From Symbiodinium natans (taxonomy: Eukaryota; Sar; Dinophyceae; Suessiales; Symbiodiniaceae), in the NCBI GenBank assembly GCA_905221605.1, contig CAJNDS010002117.1, forward strand, positions 62,001 to 126,000: DNA of 64,000 bases. Direction: 5' to 3'. A program made the position numbers and the translations under genes. The notes under the pieces were generated by a model. That model did not search any database. It was given only the letters and a program-made list of their open reading frames with translations, and was not told the origin of the DNA. How positions within the stretch are numbered: position 1 is the stretch's first letter; each line of letters starts with the position of its first letter. This document shows, piece after piece, positions 40,641-52,830 of the stretch.

Positions 40641-42119
40641 CTGTGAAATTCTGTGAATTTTGGCGCTCGGACTCCGTGCCTTTGCAGGCGTTCCTCCAAC
40701 TTGGTCTGAATCGCCAACTGCACATGACAATACGAAGTCGCTATCAGAGAAAGGCAGGTTACAAGTTAGAAGTAGCCTTACTTGTGTACGGCTCTTAGCA
40801 CCAGAGATACCAGAGGCTCTTCCTGCGAGTTTCTCCGACTGCTCAACTGCTGTACTTGTTTGCCTTGTTTGCTACAGGGGATCCGATATCCGAAGTCGGC
40901 CTCCAAGGCATGGTCTCGCAAAGGCAATAGCGCTGCTATGCGCTGCTTCAAGATTTCAATTCATCTCCATCAAGCTCTGTGACTCTGTGACTCTGTGGCA
41001 GATTTACCGTGACACTGACATGCTTGACTGGAGGCGAGCGATCGGATCGCCTCCAGGCCATTGAGCAAAGGGGCGCGTTGTGGGGGGGCAGCACCTTAGC
41101 TTGCACAGGCAAAATACCCTGCCTGCAAACCATGCTTACAGTAGTGCCCGCCAAGCGAGACGGTACCACTATGTGCGAAACTGAGGCCACTTCGCGTGAC
41201 GGTCTTCTGTCGCCTGGCTCTCTCTGGCTCTCTCCCTCTATCACGCTGGCCTGGCTTCTTCGCATGTGCTCTTGTTGCAACAAGTTTGGCTGTTAGGCCA
41301 TGTTGGGCCTGAACTGCGGAGGATTCGCTAAACTCATGGCCAGGGACTCTGTCATGGCAATTAGAAGCGTTGATCAGAGCCGCGTGGTATGGCACAGGCG
41401 AGGAAGCTAGAAGGCCCAAGAGACTGAAAAAAAAAAAAGTCTCGGTATTGCGAGCCTTCTATGGTGCAGCCCTTAAGCCTTAAATCCTTCCAACATGTGT
41501 TGCTGGCGATGGTTCAGGTCGGAAATGCAATGCCGCTACGCCCAACACCAACGAACCTGAATCTTCCACTGCAGCGACCTCAAAAGGAAATCCTTGCGAC
41601 AGCCAGTTGCCAGCTGCCTTCGGTGTGCAGCTGTAAGAGCGGCAACAGCACCAAGTGCCAGGGGCGCCGCCTGAGAATCGTCCGAGGTCAGCTGCAGTAA
41701 TCAATGATCCTTGTCTGGAAGTCTCTGCTAGCTGCTATACAAAGACAGTGGCTTCGGCTTACACACTGTGCACCGGCTGGTTATGGGGGGCTGAGCATGT
41801 ATGAAATAGTATAATGTTGACCACTTGGTCATGAACGATTCGATCCTGAAATATGCTCGTTGGTCATGAACTGTCATGATTTTGCCACCAAATGCATCAT
41901 GATAAAGGACAAGCTCTGTTAGACTTCACCCTGCCCTTTGCAACAAGGATGGAACTCCGATCTCTTAGGCTAGGTTCTGAGATGCTTCCGACCATCTGCC
42001 GACCTGAGCTTTTCTTTTTGGCCATCGTAGCTGAAACTGTCCAAAGCGTTCCAGGCGCTGTTGTCGTGCTCACTACACTACACTGTACAGAGCCTGGTGC
42101 GCAATGCGGACCACCAAGC
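40641..42119. other. Possible 5' part of gene B plus spacer
   Basis: Weak minus-strand coil-like fragments (EILKQRIAALLPLRDHALEA near 40.93 kb, VEQSEKLAGR near 40.84 kb) may be earlier exons of gene B. From about 41.4 kb to the amidase stop at 42120 no gene is supported. A short poly-A run lies at about 41429. Confidence 0.35.
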
Positions 42120-44809
42120 TCAGTGAACACCATGGTGAAGGGCAGCCTCTTCTATGGATCTGGGGCCTTTGGTGTCCAGATCCACACTGCCGCGGCGCGG
42201 CTCGGGGCAGCCCTGGGGCAGGCCCAGCTCTTTCTCGAGCGCAGCCGCCGCACGAAGAAGCGCGGCATCCTCGCCGAAGGGCGCCACAAGCTGCAAGCCC
42301 ACAGGGCGGCCATCCTCCAGAGTCCAAATATTTAGAAATCTACGCGGAACTGTGCACAAGTTCCAGATGCGTGTTTCTCTATGCGACATGCAATACACCT
42401 CAAGACGCCCACTCCAATTGCTCCCGACAAATGCTTTGCTATTCTGCAGGCTCCAGGAAAAGTTAGCACAACAGGTGGGAACAGTGGTAGAGCATGCTTT
42501 GTTTGGCAGAATCCGCGCAGGCTCGCCAATTTGCTGTTGACTGGTCGTGCCACATAGCCAAGCAATGAAAGCTTTTTGGTATTCACATGAGTCACAGGCA
42601 CTACCCTGAACGTTACCAGCTGCTATCTACGGCACTTTCTCGCCTCCAGGAAGCCGCAAGGCATGACCAGGGCGGGGCACAAGAAAGTGGTGACTATACA
42701 TGCTGGCATCATCCTGGGTGTCCACACAAGGAAAGGAAACAAGACCGACGTGCCGCACAGCCCACTAAGGAACCTTAAGATCAAAGGATCAAGCAAGAGC
42801 GCGGGCCAAGTCTAAAATTCAGTATGTTGGAGCAACGCCTCGTACACGATATAGTATTCTGGCAGAATACTACATGATGTGTCTTAGAATGAGAATGTTA
42901 ATGCAATTTGAAGGCAAGCTAGACATAGAATTGATAGTTCGACGTCAATGCATGCTGCAACGCATGCTGAAACTGCAAGCATCCAGCCCAAGTAGTCCGA
43001 GAAAGTTTGACCAAGCTGTTCCGTGGGATAGCGCACATCAGCATCGAACGCAGCATCCAGTGTCGCTGGTACGCAGAGGATGTCGATAGATTTGAAGAGT
43101 TCCTGCACCTGTGCAAACTGGTTGCTCAAGCGTTCTTGGGCCTCTTGCCTTCTCGCAGCCAGACCACGTGTTGAAGCAATCGATGCGTTCCAGATAACTT
43201 CTGGCTTCAAAAGAGCTTTCATCTCTGCGTCATTCAAGAGATCCGAAAACTTCTCTGCAAAAGTGTTGCCTCAAACTGAGAACACTCTGCAAACACCTTA
43301 TAGATCATCTGAGAGTTTCGCTCCATAAACCATCAACTCAAAATTTGGCTGCCATAAATACAAGCTTGATGCTGCGCAATATCATGAAAAGCTCTTCAGC
43401 CTTGCTGAAGTCAATTGCATCACTCGACACTTCTTGGCAGGTAGATCCTTCATTGCACGACGCCAGCAAAGTTGCCGCTTTCCGGCACATGGCCTACATG
43501 ACAGCGAGACATAGCGAGACATGCTGAAGCTTCATGTTTCGCCCTCTCTGCTTATGTTGGGAACATTCGGTGACTGGCAACTTCAAGGCGCAGACCAGGC
43601 CTCGACGCTGGGCGAGTATGTGTAGCCAACAGTGGAGAAGCCGACTCTCACGTTGGCACCCTGCTCGGCTCCGGCAACTGCCGCAGCTTCAAAAGTATGT
43701 CCTTCAGGCAGACTCGGCACTGAAAAATCCCATCCGTGACCACCCTCCATCGTGTCCAAAAGCAATGCCACATCCCGAACACATCTGCCAACAGGCCCGT
43801 TGATGGTGTGAAGTCCCACCAAAGGACCTGAAGGTGTGCTTGCGTCTCTTGGGATGCGGCCAGGTGACACCCGGAAGCCCAGCACTCCACAGAATGCAGC
43901 GGGCGTCCGAAGGGAGCCTCCCAAGTCAGAGCCTGTTGCAAGCCAGCTCTGGCAGGCTGCCTCGGAATCGGTCAGTCAAACTCCGACAAGCGATCAAGAG
44001 ACATGAGACAAGAATTGACATGAGACCCGTTTCGGAAGGTTGAGTTGTGAGCGCCTTCATGGATGTTCAATTTTCTCAAAACCTGCAGATGCTTTACAGA
44101 TGCTTGACTTGCCGGATTTCCTTCTGCCACACATTTGGGGACACGAACACAAGACAAAGAGTCAACAAGCAGTACAGTATACCTAAAGCACCAAATTGGT
44201 AACAGAACAGAAATAGCTCTTCTGTGCATTCCTCGCCGCCACAGCCGAACAGCTCCCACCGCTGCTGCCGCCCGCCGTCGTCCGCGTGTCCCACGGGGAG
44301 ACGGTCGTTGGAAATAAGGGGTTGAAGCTCTGCGATCCAGCGCAAAACTCGGGGACGTTTGTCTTCCCGACAACAATGGCTCCCCTCTCTTCAAGCTGGG
44401 TCACCAGCGGGGAGCTTTTGTCAGGGATTCGACTTGCGTATATAGGCGAGCCCTCTGTGAAGCGAACCCCAGCCACTGCCTCCGAGTCTTTGATCAGAAC
44501 CGGCAAACCATACAGGAAGCCCCGCGGGGGAGTTTTGGGCACCTGAAAACGTGCAGCATGAGCTCGAGCTCGATCGAAGCAGGTTATGGGGGTCGTGTTC
44601 AGTGCGCAATCTGTTTGTGATAGCCTCTGCTCCACAACATCGATCATTTCCAGCGGAGTGACACATCCATTTTTGAGCAAGGCCACAGCCTCATGCGCTG
44701 CAAGCAGATGAAGTGGCTTGGTCGGCTTGGTAGCCATGCTTGCAAAAGATGCACTCCGCCTGTCGAGAACCCGCCACCAAGCACCGGGCCGGGCAAGGCG
44801 ATGTCTCAT
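42120..44809 (-). CDS. Amidase-signature family hydrolase, complete six-exon gene
   Basis: Six exons join in frame: 44737 (or 44809)-44240, 43960-43601, 43493-43350, 43252-42973, 42693-42644 and 42314-42120 (TGA). From the ATG at 44737 they give 508 residues, the usual family length; an ATG at 44809 would add 24 residues rich in Arg, like a mitochondrial presequence. The catalytic triad is present: Lys83 in GLPVLIKDS, the cis-Ser158 in AGGSSGGS and the nucleophile Ser182 in SDLGGSLRTP. CPALVMPCGFLE and DGRPVGLQLVAPFG complete the fold. Family members hydrolyse amide bonds of carboxylic, fatty-acid or peptide amides; the substrate cannot be told here. Four of five introns start with GC. The donor at 42973 is ambiguous. 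The gene sits between coiled-coil genes A and B on the same strand. Confidence 0.92.
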
Positions 44810-45653
44810 GCGGGCTAGCACACAAGCATCCAAACCAGCTAGATGACTAGCATCTCTTGCAAGATTCCGCCTTGCTACATCACTTGCCCCGTCAGATACG
44901 AATGCATTAGTATGCATTACCTGGAGCATTGCCGCACCGCATGAGTCGGAGAATGCACCATCGAGAGTACTCTTCAAGCCACACCAGTAAAAACTACAAT
45001 GACATCCAAGCGAGTCATGGCATGAAATTATTGCCCGAGCTTAAGACTAAAGTCTAAAGGCCATCAAGGGCCGTTCTCGTCAAGGGTTCAAGATGTCATG
45101 TTCGGGCGTGTAGAGCAAGTCTAGCAGAAGGCCACCCTGCTCTGCAAGCGTTTACAGTGTACAGCCTTCAGATGTTCAAACGAGTGATGGAAGCTTTCAG
45201 GTTTGCAAGTCCCTGCAGCAGCCGAGTAAGCAGCAGCATCAGAGAGGCCCGTCTTGGTGCCAACCTGCTCTGAAGTCATGCGCGTGCTCGCGAGGCCGTA
45301 CAGCTAGAGCAGCTAGAGCAGCGGCTTCAAGGTACGCAAGCCGATGAGCCGTGAACCGGCCTCGGGAGCTGCAGTGCCACGAGCAGCCAAAGGGGTGCCT
45401 CGACTTGCTCACTGACATGACGGCACATGACTGCGCAATGCACAAGCTTGGATCTAAAGGTCACCGAAGCTCCCTAGGGCTGTGAAGGAAAGAAAATACA
45501 TCTTTCAAGCGGCCTTGGTCGTTGCAGGAACCTCAGGATGTGGATTTAAAACTTGGTCATTGGCCAGTTGAACTCGGCAGGACGAAAGTGACACCAGCAG
45601 TGCCTCAGCACAGCTTCACATCACGACGTGGAGGTACAATGACTACCCTTGAG

Positions 45654-45977
45654 TTATACTTTTGCATAAAGAACGAAGTCACTCAATCCTGTGATGGCAG
45701 GAATACCGGCACTTGCCAGCAACAAAAGCAATGTGAGAGTTTGTCCAGCACTGGCATGCAGCTTGGCCAAATCAAGGCTGCACAGGGCATTGCCGAGCCT
45801 GTCAGCATCGCGGCTAGTGCTGAGAGCCACACAGGCCACAGCTGCAGCAGTTGTCGAGTACTTCCTCCGCATCGTGCAACCACGAATCACATGCAGCTTG
45901 CAATCAGCCTCGTCCCATCGGGCATTGTACATGACGTTACATGTGGGCCTCATTGTCGAGGCCATCTCGAGTATCAC
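45654..45977 (-). CDS. Exon(s) of an unidentified protein with hydrophobic segment
   Basis: A minus-strand frame stays open for over 100 codons with coding-like composition: MYNARWDEADCKLHVIRG, then an alanine-rich helix (TAAAVACVALSTSRDADRLG), then a hydrophobic stretch (TLTLLLLLASAGIPAI). It could be part of a membrane protein. Boundaries and partner exons were not found; a fragment at 45.27-45.36 kb (FTAHRLAYLEAAALAALAV) may be related. No family recognised. Confidence 0.4.
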   Translation of the reverse strand: MILEMASTMRPTCNVMYNARWDEADCKLHVIRGCTMRRKYSTTAAAVACVALSTSRDADRLGNALCSLDLAKLHASAGQTLTLLLLLASAGIPAITGLSDFVLYAKV

Positions 45978-47249
45978 AAATCGCCGTAGTGCTTTCCCGC
46001 CACTTCAGAGCCAAAGTCCGAACACGAAAGGACTGCGAGGCGTGTCCAGTTCGATTCGCGCGCGGCCGAAACAGAGTTGAACACATTGCACACGCGAGTC
46101 TACACTACTGGTACCAAGGACGACTGCCGGGTGCCACTTTTATCCAAGTTCGGCCAAGCTTCTGTCCGTCGAGTTCAGAACTCGAGCTAAAGGTGCCAAC
46201 GTGATGTTGCTATTCTTTAAATGCTACTGCTCTTTGCTGCTATCTTCTTGACGTTATCATTCGCCCGCTTTGGGACGGGGCAAGAGGTGTGCAGGAAAAA
46301 ACAGAGTCACCTGAAGCACCCATACATCACAGATTAATGACCGTGCATTCTCTTTCAGGAGATCATTTCGGAGGTCTCAAAGCTGGGGTGCGTGACTTGC
46401 TATGGTACTGAGAAATGTTGTGGAACACTCGCAGGAAGCGATTTCGCATTGACTTCGAACCTTGGCCTTCCAAACCGGCTTGAATGTGCCAATCAGCCAT
46501 GAGCTACAACTCGCCCCAATGGGGGACGTGCATCATGACACGTAGCAAGTGATGCTTTGCATTCTGGCTAAAGTTTCACGTAGCCGCTTGCAGGCATGGC
46601 TCAGAGCATTGGCCTCGTCACAGCGAATTGCCGTGGCTCCAGAAACCCGAGCAGCGCCGGGCACAGAGCTTCGAAGAGGATGCAAGTTGATCTTTCTTAC
46701 TTACGTCCCTGGCCCTGGCTTCTGGTCGGCGCTGCCGCCGTGGAAAACTGCTCATATCTCCCAGACGCAATGGTCTGGGGTCTGAGAGTTGTCTGAGCGT
46801 CAAGACTTTAAAGAAGCTTAGATCTACACAAGGTGACTGTGCCTGTCTGCCTCGCTGAGATCACGGACTGCACAGTGACAGCTCGAAAGCTTGGAAATGC
46901 TCAAGCCGCCTTCTGCCTCGGGTTGCAATCCACATCGCAGGAGCACGAGCAAACAAGGACTTCTTAAATCTTGTTTATCTCCAAGTCATCACATGCTGAG
47001 TCCTGCTATCCTGCTTGACAATTCCAGGAGTAAATGCGGAAATTGGGCGAGAAGCTCTGCAGACACTCTGCAAACGTGTTTAAGGCATGCGTACTGTTGT
47101 GGAAATGCAGCTCCGTCGCCATGGAAGCGTCTGCGAGGCTTTCCCCTGACACAGAAAGCTCTGCCGACAGCCTATGCTGAATGTCCACAACTCTCTTAAC
47201 CCGGCTGGCACGCATGATCGCATCGCTACTTCCGCTCACGTTGTTGCAC

Positions 47250-50200
47250 CTGCAGGTTGGCCGCCATTTCTTGCGCTGCTGCTGCCTCCTGAGCCGCTTT
47301 GGCCTCGATCTGCAGCACTTACCAGCACGTAAGTACTTTGGCATGTGTTGCCTCCCTGCCCTTCCACAAGGTGGCCTGGGTTTCCAAGGCTTGGCGCACG
47401 CGCTCCTGGACGGGGAGCCGGCGCTGCCGAGATAAAGAGAGATACCCAAAGATGACCAGAGAGATGACCAGAGAGCACCAGAATCCAAGAAAAGACTCCT
47501 GAGCTGCTGCCGCCTCAGCAAACAGCCCGGCGGCCTCAACGGCAGGTCTGCGATCTGCTAAAACGGCTAAACCATGGGCAGCTCGACCGAATCGTATGTC
47601 CGTCGAAGTGTATGTCCGAGCCTTCTCCGCGGTGGCACTCCGTGCCTCCTCAACTGCTCTCAGCTCGGCAAGTTTCGCCTCCTCCGGGTGAAAGCGGTGA
47701 AAGCGGTGAAAGCGCAGGCACCCACTTCCTTCTATTCAAAGCCCAACATCCCAGCATCAGTTCACACCACATGATTCCCATCATATCCCTCCTCGACGAG
47801 CTTCTTAGCAGCTGCAGCTTCCTGTTGCGCCTGCCATGCGATATGGATACAACGTCAAAGGAGAAAAAGAAGTTCCGAGCTTCCTGGCGCTTGGAGTGCA
47901 AGGCTTTGATCCAAGACAGTTAGAGGATGCCAAAGGGTTCGCCGGCCTGGGCCTCCGCATTTCGAGCCTGGCACCATGTCAACGAAAGCTCGCCTCTGCT
48001 ACGTTGCCCGACACTGTTGAAGCCTGAGAAAGAAAAAGGATGCACATGATGACAAAGGGCCTCTCAGGGTCTCTGGAATTTACGTCTGAGCAAAAGCCGT
48101 TGCCACCCCTCCCTCAACACACAATGCTCGCAAACCCCTCGCCTAAAACGAGCGGACCTTACTGCACGCAAAACACCGCAAAACCAAACTTGGATTGTGT
48201 CAACACGGCCTTCCGAATCTCTGCCTCCAGTTCAGCTCTCTTTGCCTGCGCACTTCACGCAGAGGACTCTTCAACATGTAGCAGACAATCGGGGGAGTGC
48301 CCGATTAGCATTGGGCATATTGGCGTAGGCAAAACACACCGACACGCACGCTCTACTCTAGCGGACTCTAGCGGCCACTCGCGGCGAAGACACAGAGACC
48401 TCGCGCTGCTGCTTCAGGGTAGGCAGGTCAGAAACACGCCAACTGCAGCGGTGCCGTCAACAAATTCTTCGCAACATGGTTAGCATATATCGGTCCACAT
48501 TGCACATATTTGACGCCAGGTTCGGTAAACCCAGCAGTAGAAAGATAGGTACAGGCCTCTGCGGCACGCGCGGACTCCTCGGCCTGTCATGAAAAGTCCC
48601 TTTCTGGGGGGAACTTCATTTCCATGAGTGAAGTATGAGATGTCGTTTCTCAAAGGCGCCTTTCCAGAGAACTTCAAGATACATCATGAATATGTCATGA
48701 CGAAGCCTCCACCGTCTTTCCCTGCTCCCTCTCGATTCGATTCCATTCCTTGCCTTGGCTTCAAAGGTCTGGGCCTGGACTGCAGCTTCCCGGGCGCGCT
48801 CCTGGAACACGATTCCACGCAGGATTCTCGCGTCGTTAGCGCATGTGACCATACTTCCAAACACTCGTAGGTGGAGCGGAAGGGAGCAGAATCTTACAGC
48901 AGCAGTTCACAGCACCCCCGGCAGAGGCTGTGAAAAGGCCTGAAACATTGCGAGATCGGTAGCCAGCTTCGTCGTCTCTTTCTCCTTTTCCTTGAAGTTG
49001 GCCTCTGCAAGAAGCACGCACCATCGTGCCACTGTGCTTACACTCCCCTCGGTCTGCTTGATGTGAAAACCGTGCTTTGCCAGTTTCCTCTAGGAGCCTT
49101 TTCACTGCAAAGAGGCCAGGGCATCACAGAGCATCCAGGAACCCTCAACAAGCAAAGCAAACGAACAGTAGCAGCAGCACCCAGCTCACTCTCCAATGGC
49201 CCTCACTGGAAAAGGTCTTTCTGGCCGTCTCAAGCACATGACGTGCATCTGGTTGTTGGCGCCCTATGTCCCCACGATGCTGTGACGACAATTTGGCACG
49301 ATGGCCTCCAGCTGATTGAGCTCATTGGCCAGTCTCTCATTCTCCGCATACGATGCCTGAACCCATCTCAAACCCACGAGCATTGCACGAATCGAACTTC
49401 CATGCATGGACATCTTCCGTCCCACATGCGACCATGCGGCTGAGAGCTTGGAGTTGAAGACCTGCTGGTTTTGGGCAACCTGCTCCAAGAGGCTGATGCG
49501 GCGAATGAGCTTCCTTACCGTTGCCACAGCATGCTCAGAGCATACGGCAGAGAAACAACTGCATCAGCCCGTCGGCGTTCGTTGCCGCATGTTATCGCGT
49601 TTATGACATACGTATATGTTCCATCACGCGGCAAATCGCCCTACCAAGCCAAGGCGCTGGTTCTCCTCCTCCATCTTCGGCAACCGGTCCTCTAGGTACT
49701 GGTTCTTGCTTTGCACCTGACAATGATAAACAGCAGCCAACCGCAGCCAACCCACCAGTGCTTGGTCTGGGACCCAACATGACCCACCATCTGCAAGAAA
49801 GCCGCCTGCGCTAGCCTGACTTCCAGATTGCGCTCCCTTTGGAGAGCATCGGAGATGTCAGCCTTTGTCAGCTCTTTAGCTTGGAGGTCTTGGATTCCGC
49901 TTGCACCGGCACATACAAGATGCACCATCAGAGTCACGACATGCCACTACAACCCATTCGTCCTCCAAGACTTTCTGCTCGCTTTGCAGCCGCTGCACTT
50001 CTGCCGTGGAGGCCTGCACAGGGGCAAGAAGGCAATACGAATCTCTACGCCCCATTCTGTAACTTGACAGAGCCAAAATCTCCAAATGCATGTCCACCCA
50101 CAAGAACCCCCAGTCTGTGAACTTGACGCGACCTGCTTCAATCTGTCTCTCCAAATGCATGTCCGCTGAAAGGAACCCCAGTCAACAAACTTGACACAAT

Positions 50201-52830
50201 GGCCACAGTCTTCGCAGCTTTTGAGCTAGAGTTTGAGGTAGGAGTTTAGGACGGCCGAACCCACAAGAATATTAAATGCAAAAATCCGCCGTGATTGCCC
50301 CGACTTCGCCGCGCCTGAAGCTGGCGTGAGAGCTCCTGCTCCTGGCGCCAAGAACGTAAGAAGAATGCACTTGTTGAGTTTAAACCCCAATCACCCAGAC
50401 CGATACGGCGAGGCCTTCAGCTGGGCAGCCTGCAGCGCTTTTCCAAGCTCCGCAACCTGATGAGGTTGCGGCACGTGGCCAGGGTGTACTAGTGCCAGAA
50501 TGCTGAACCTAGCCCTAGTTCACGGTTGGGATAGCATGTAGAATTCTAAATGTCCATGCCTTGTTGAGTTTGAGTACCCTTAAAAATGTAAAAATGTTAC
50601 CCCACTATGACAAAGAGCCGGTGTATCGGGTGGATTCTAATCTGCGAGGGTGGCTGGGGGTAGAATGGCGCAGCTTGTTTGACTCATGTCTTGTCGCCTT
50701 GTTGTTCAGCCCTTGAATCTGCTCCTTGGCATACTGCAGCTCAACTTTAGCCTGCGCCATGGGCAAAGCTGTGTCTGAGCTCTAAATTCCTAAGCTACGA
50801 AGTGCCAGCAAACTCCTAGACGACCATACAGCAAGAGCATTCGGGCCACACCTGCTCGCTGGCTCTGGTAGTGACCTCAAGCCTGAGAAAGCGCAGACAC
50901 GGTGAAAGACGAAGCTTCTGAAAGGGACGGCACATTTCACGAAGCAGCCTTGCTCATGCAACACGGGCGACGCAGTTAGTAAAGTTGTCTTGGCTATCCA
51001 GAGCGACACACCGTGGCCACGGATTTCGGCGGTGGCTGGTTTCATCCCATGACGTGCTAACCAAGGTTTTGGTGCAGTAGATTCTTGGCTATCCAGTTCG
51101 GGTGACATCCGCAAGACGCAATGAAGTTCTCGCAGCTTGAGGCCCGTGCTGTGCTTCGATTTGGGCCAGCTGCGTCTGCAGAGCGCCCTCCTGAGAAGTC
51201 GGGAACACTTACACTTTGAAACGGAGAGTGGCTCAAGCCTTGCAACTTGCATGCTCCTCTAGAACTTGCGGACATGTGGGGAACTTGTAGAATCTTGCGC
51301 AGATCGACATGCATCGTCCTGAGCTTCGGCAACCTCACGATCCCCCTGTCACAGAGCGCAAAAGACTTCTCACGTACTTTGAGTACCTGGTGAAAACCAG
51401 AGCATCTTGCAAGTACTAGACTGGAGGGTGGATCGGCCTTGACCTGCATGCCAAGCTCCCTGCAAGCGGGGTTAGTCAGATGACGCACGATAAATGGAAA
51501 AGGCAAGTCTACAAGTCTCACATCGTGTCGCACATGTGAGGCTCTCACAGCTCGTGTCAATTCGGCCAAGTGCTGCGAAACCCTGCCTGAGGCTCACCCT
51601 CAGTCGCCTCTTTTCTTCCTCGAGGCGAATGATCTGCTCCTGGCCAAGGTCACGCTCTGCTGGGCTGTTGCTGGCTTGTTCGAAGACATTGAAACCTTCA
51701 TGGCGAGTCCTCCTTGTGCTTGACATCAGCCTCAAGGTTGACCGCTTTCTGGATGCTTTCAGCATCAGCGTGCCTTTTCGCCAACCATCACATCATCACC
51801 GTAAATGGCTAAGCTGATTGCTGCACACTGGCTTGCATCATTAGCATCACTTGGATTGGCACAAACTTTGAGCTCCCAGCGTCAGTTTCTCTTGGAGCTG
51901 AGCTATGTCTGTAAGCATTTCATTGCGGCTAGCCTGCGGTCAAGACTTCTTTGCACTCAATGTGGCCTTGACTTCGACACCAGGCAGGCCTGCATCTTCT
52001 GCTGTGCAATCTGAGACATCTCCAGCTTGTCGTTGACTTCCGTGTAGATCTCCTGGACTTGCAGAATGATAACCCCTTCTACCGGCTCAACCCGACCGAG
52101 CGCTCCTGCAAGACCGCGATCTGCATTCTGAGTTCTTCTCCCACACCTCACCATGACATCCGAGTGTGCCCTCCAGTGAATGTCACACCATTCGCATGAC
52201 GAGTGGGATGTTGAACACGCGGCTCACAGTGAACGTGCACAGAGGTCTGAATTGCAATGTGAGAGTGGTCAACCTCCATGCTAAGTTCGAAACGGCGCTC
52301 GACCTCCAACTGCTCCTGACAACTGCTCTGGCAGCATTCTCTTCTTGAAGTTAAGAACCGCAGCACCAGCTGCCTCCATCCTCCTCTTGAGGTCTTCGGC
52401 TCCCTTCTCAATCTGCGCAGCGTGCGCATTGCGCCTCGAAGTGCAGAACGAAATCCCCGCATGAAACCCTTTGCTTGCACGTTGACGCCCACTTGATCTG
52501 CCCAGGCCTCTGCAGCTGCTCTTGAAGTTTCCTTTCTAAGTTGGCCTCTGGAGTAAGCATGGCGAAGGACCGTACTGCCAGCGTCTCTCGGTTGCCCCAG
52601 TCCTCCATTCCATCGAAGAGCCCGTTCATGGCAACAGAACCTCACTTCTTGCTGCGTTCTTGCGATTGTAGTAGCGGATCGGTCAGGACTCGCAACGCGA
52701 GCGGCACTAGGTTTCGCCAGGGCGGCACACGCAAAAGGCACTTGAGGCTGCGACCTAGGCTCCTGACACTGTCGACTGCAGATCTCTTCGGCCAAAGCTC
52801 GACGCAATGTTCCAACATGTTCCGCCGGCA
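47250..52830 (-). CDS. Coiled-coil gene A, many mini-exons, paralogue of gene B
   Basis: At least twenty minus-strand mini-exons code for coiled coil. Phase-checked ones: 52052-51990 (IYTEVNDKLEMSQIAQQKMQ), 51933-51867 (NEMLTDIAQLQEKLTLGAQ), 50456-50415 (VAELGKALQAAQLK), 50013-49963 (ASTAEVQRLQSEQKVLE), 49716-49650 (SKNQYLEDRLPKMEEENQRL), 49356-49306 (ASYAENERLANELNQLE), 47830-47792 (AQQEAAAAKKLVE), 47681-47622 (EAKLAELRAVEEARSATAEK), 47405-47376 (ERVRQALETQ) and 47309-47250 (IEAKAAQEAAAAQEMAANLQ). Further exons occur near 52.57, 52.40, 52.29, 51.62, 50.73, 50.33, 49.87, 48.99, 48.77 and 48.22 kb. Most introns use GC or GA donors. Exon lengths, order and many residues match gene B. The N-terminus (perhaps upstream of 52.8 kb) and the stop were not found. 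A frame at 47.0-47.2 kb (RLSAELSVSGESLADASMA) may be the last exon. Likely a rod-like structural protein. Confidence 0.65.
50965..51110. repeat. Two dispersed copies of the GGCTATCCA repeat
   Basis: Two units, GCGACGCAGTTAGTAAAG then TTGGCTATCCAGAGCGACAC near 50.97-51.01 kb, and TTGGCTATCCAGTTCGGGTG near 51.09 kb, match the tandem family at 62.2-62.5 kb. They lie in an intron of gene A. Confidence 0.7.
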
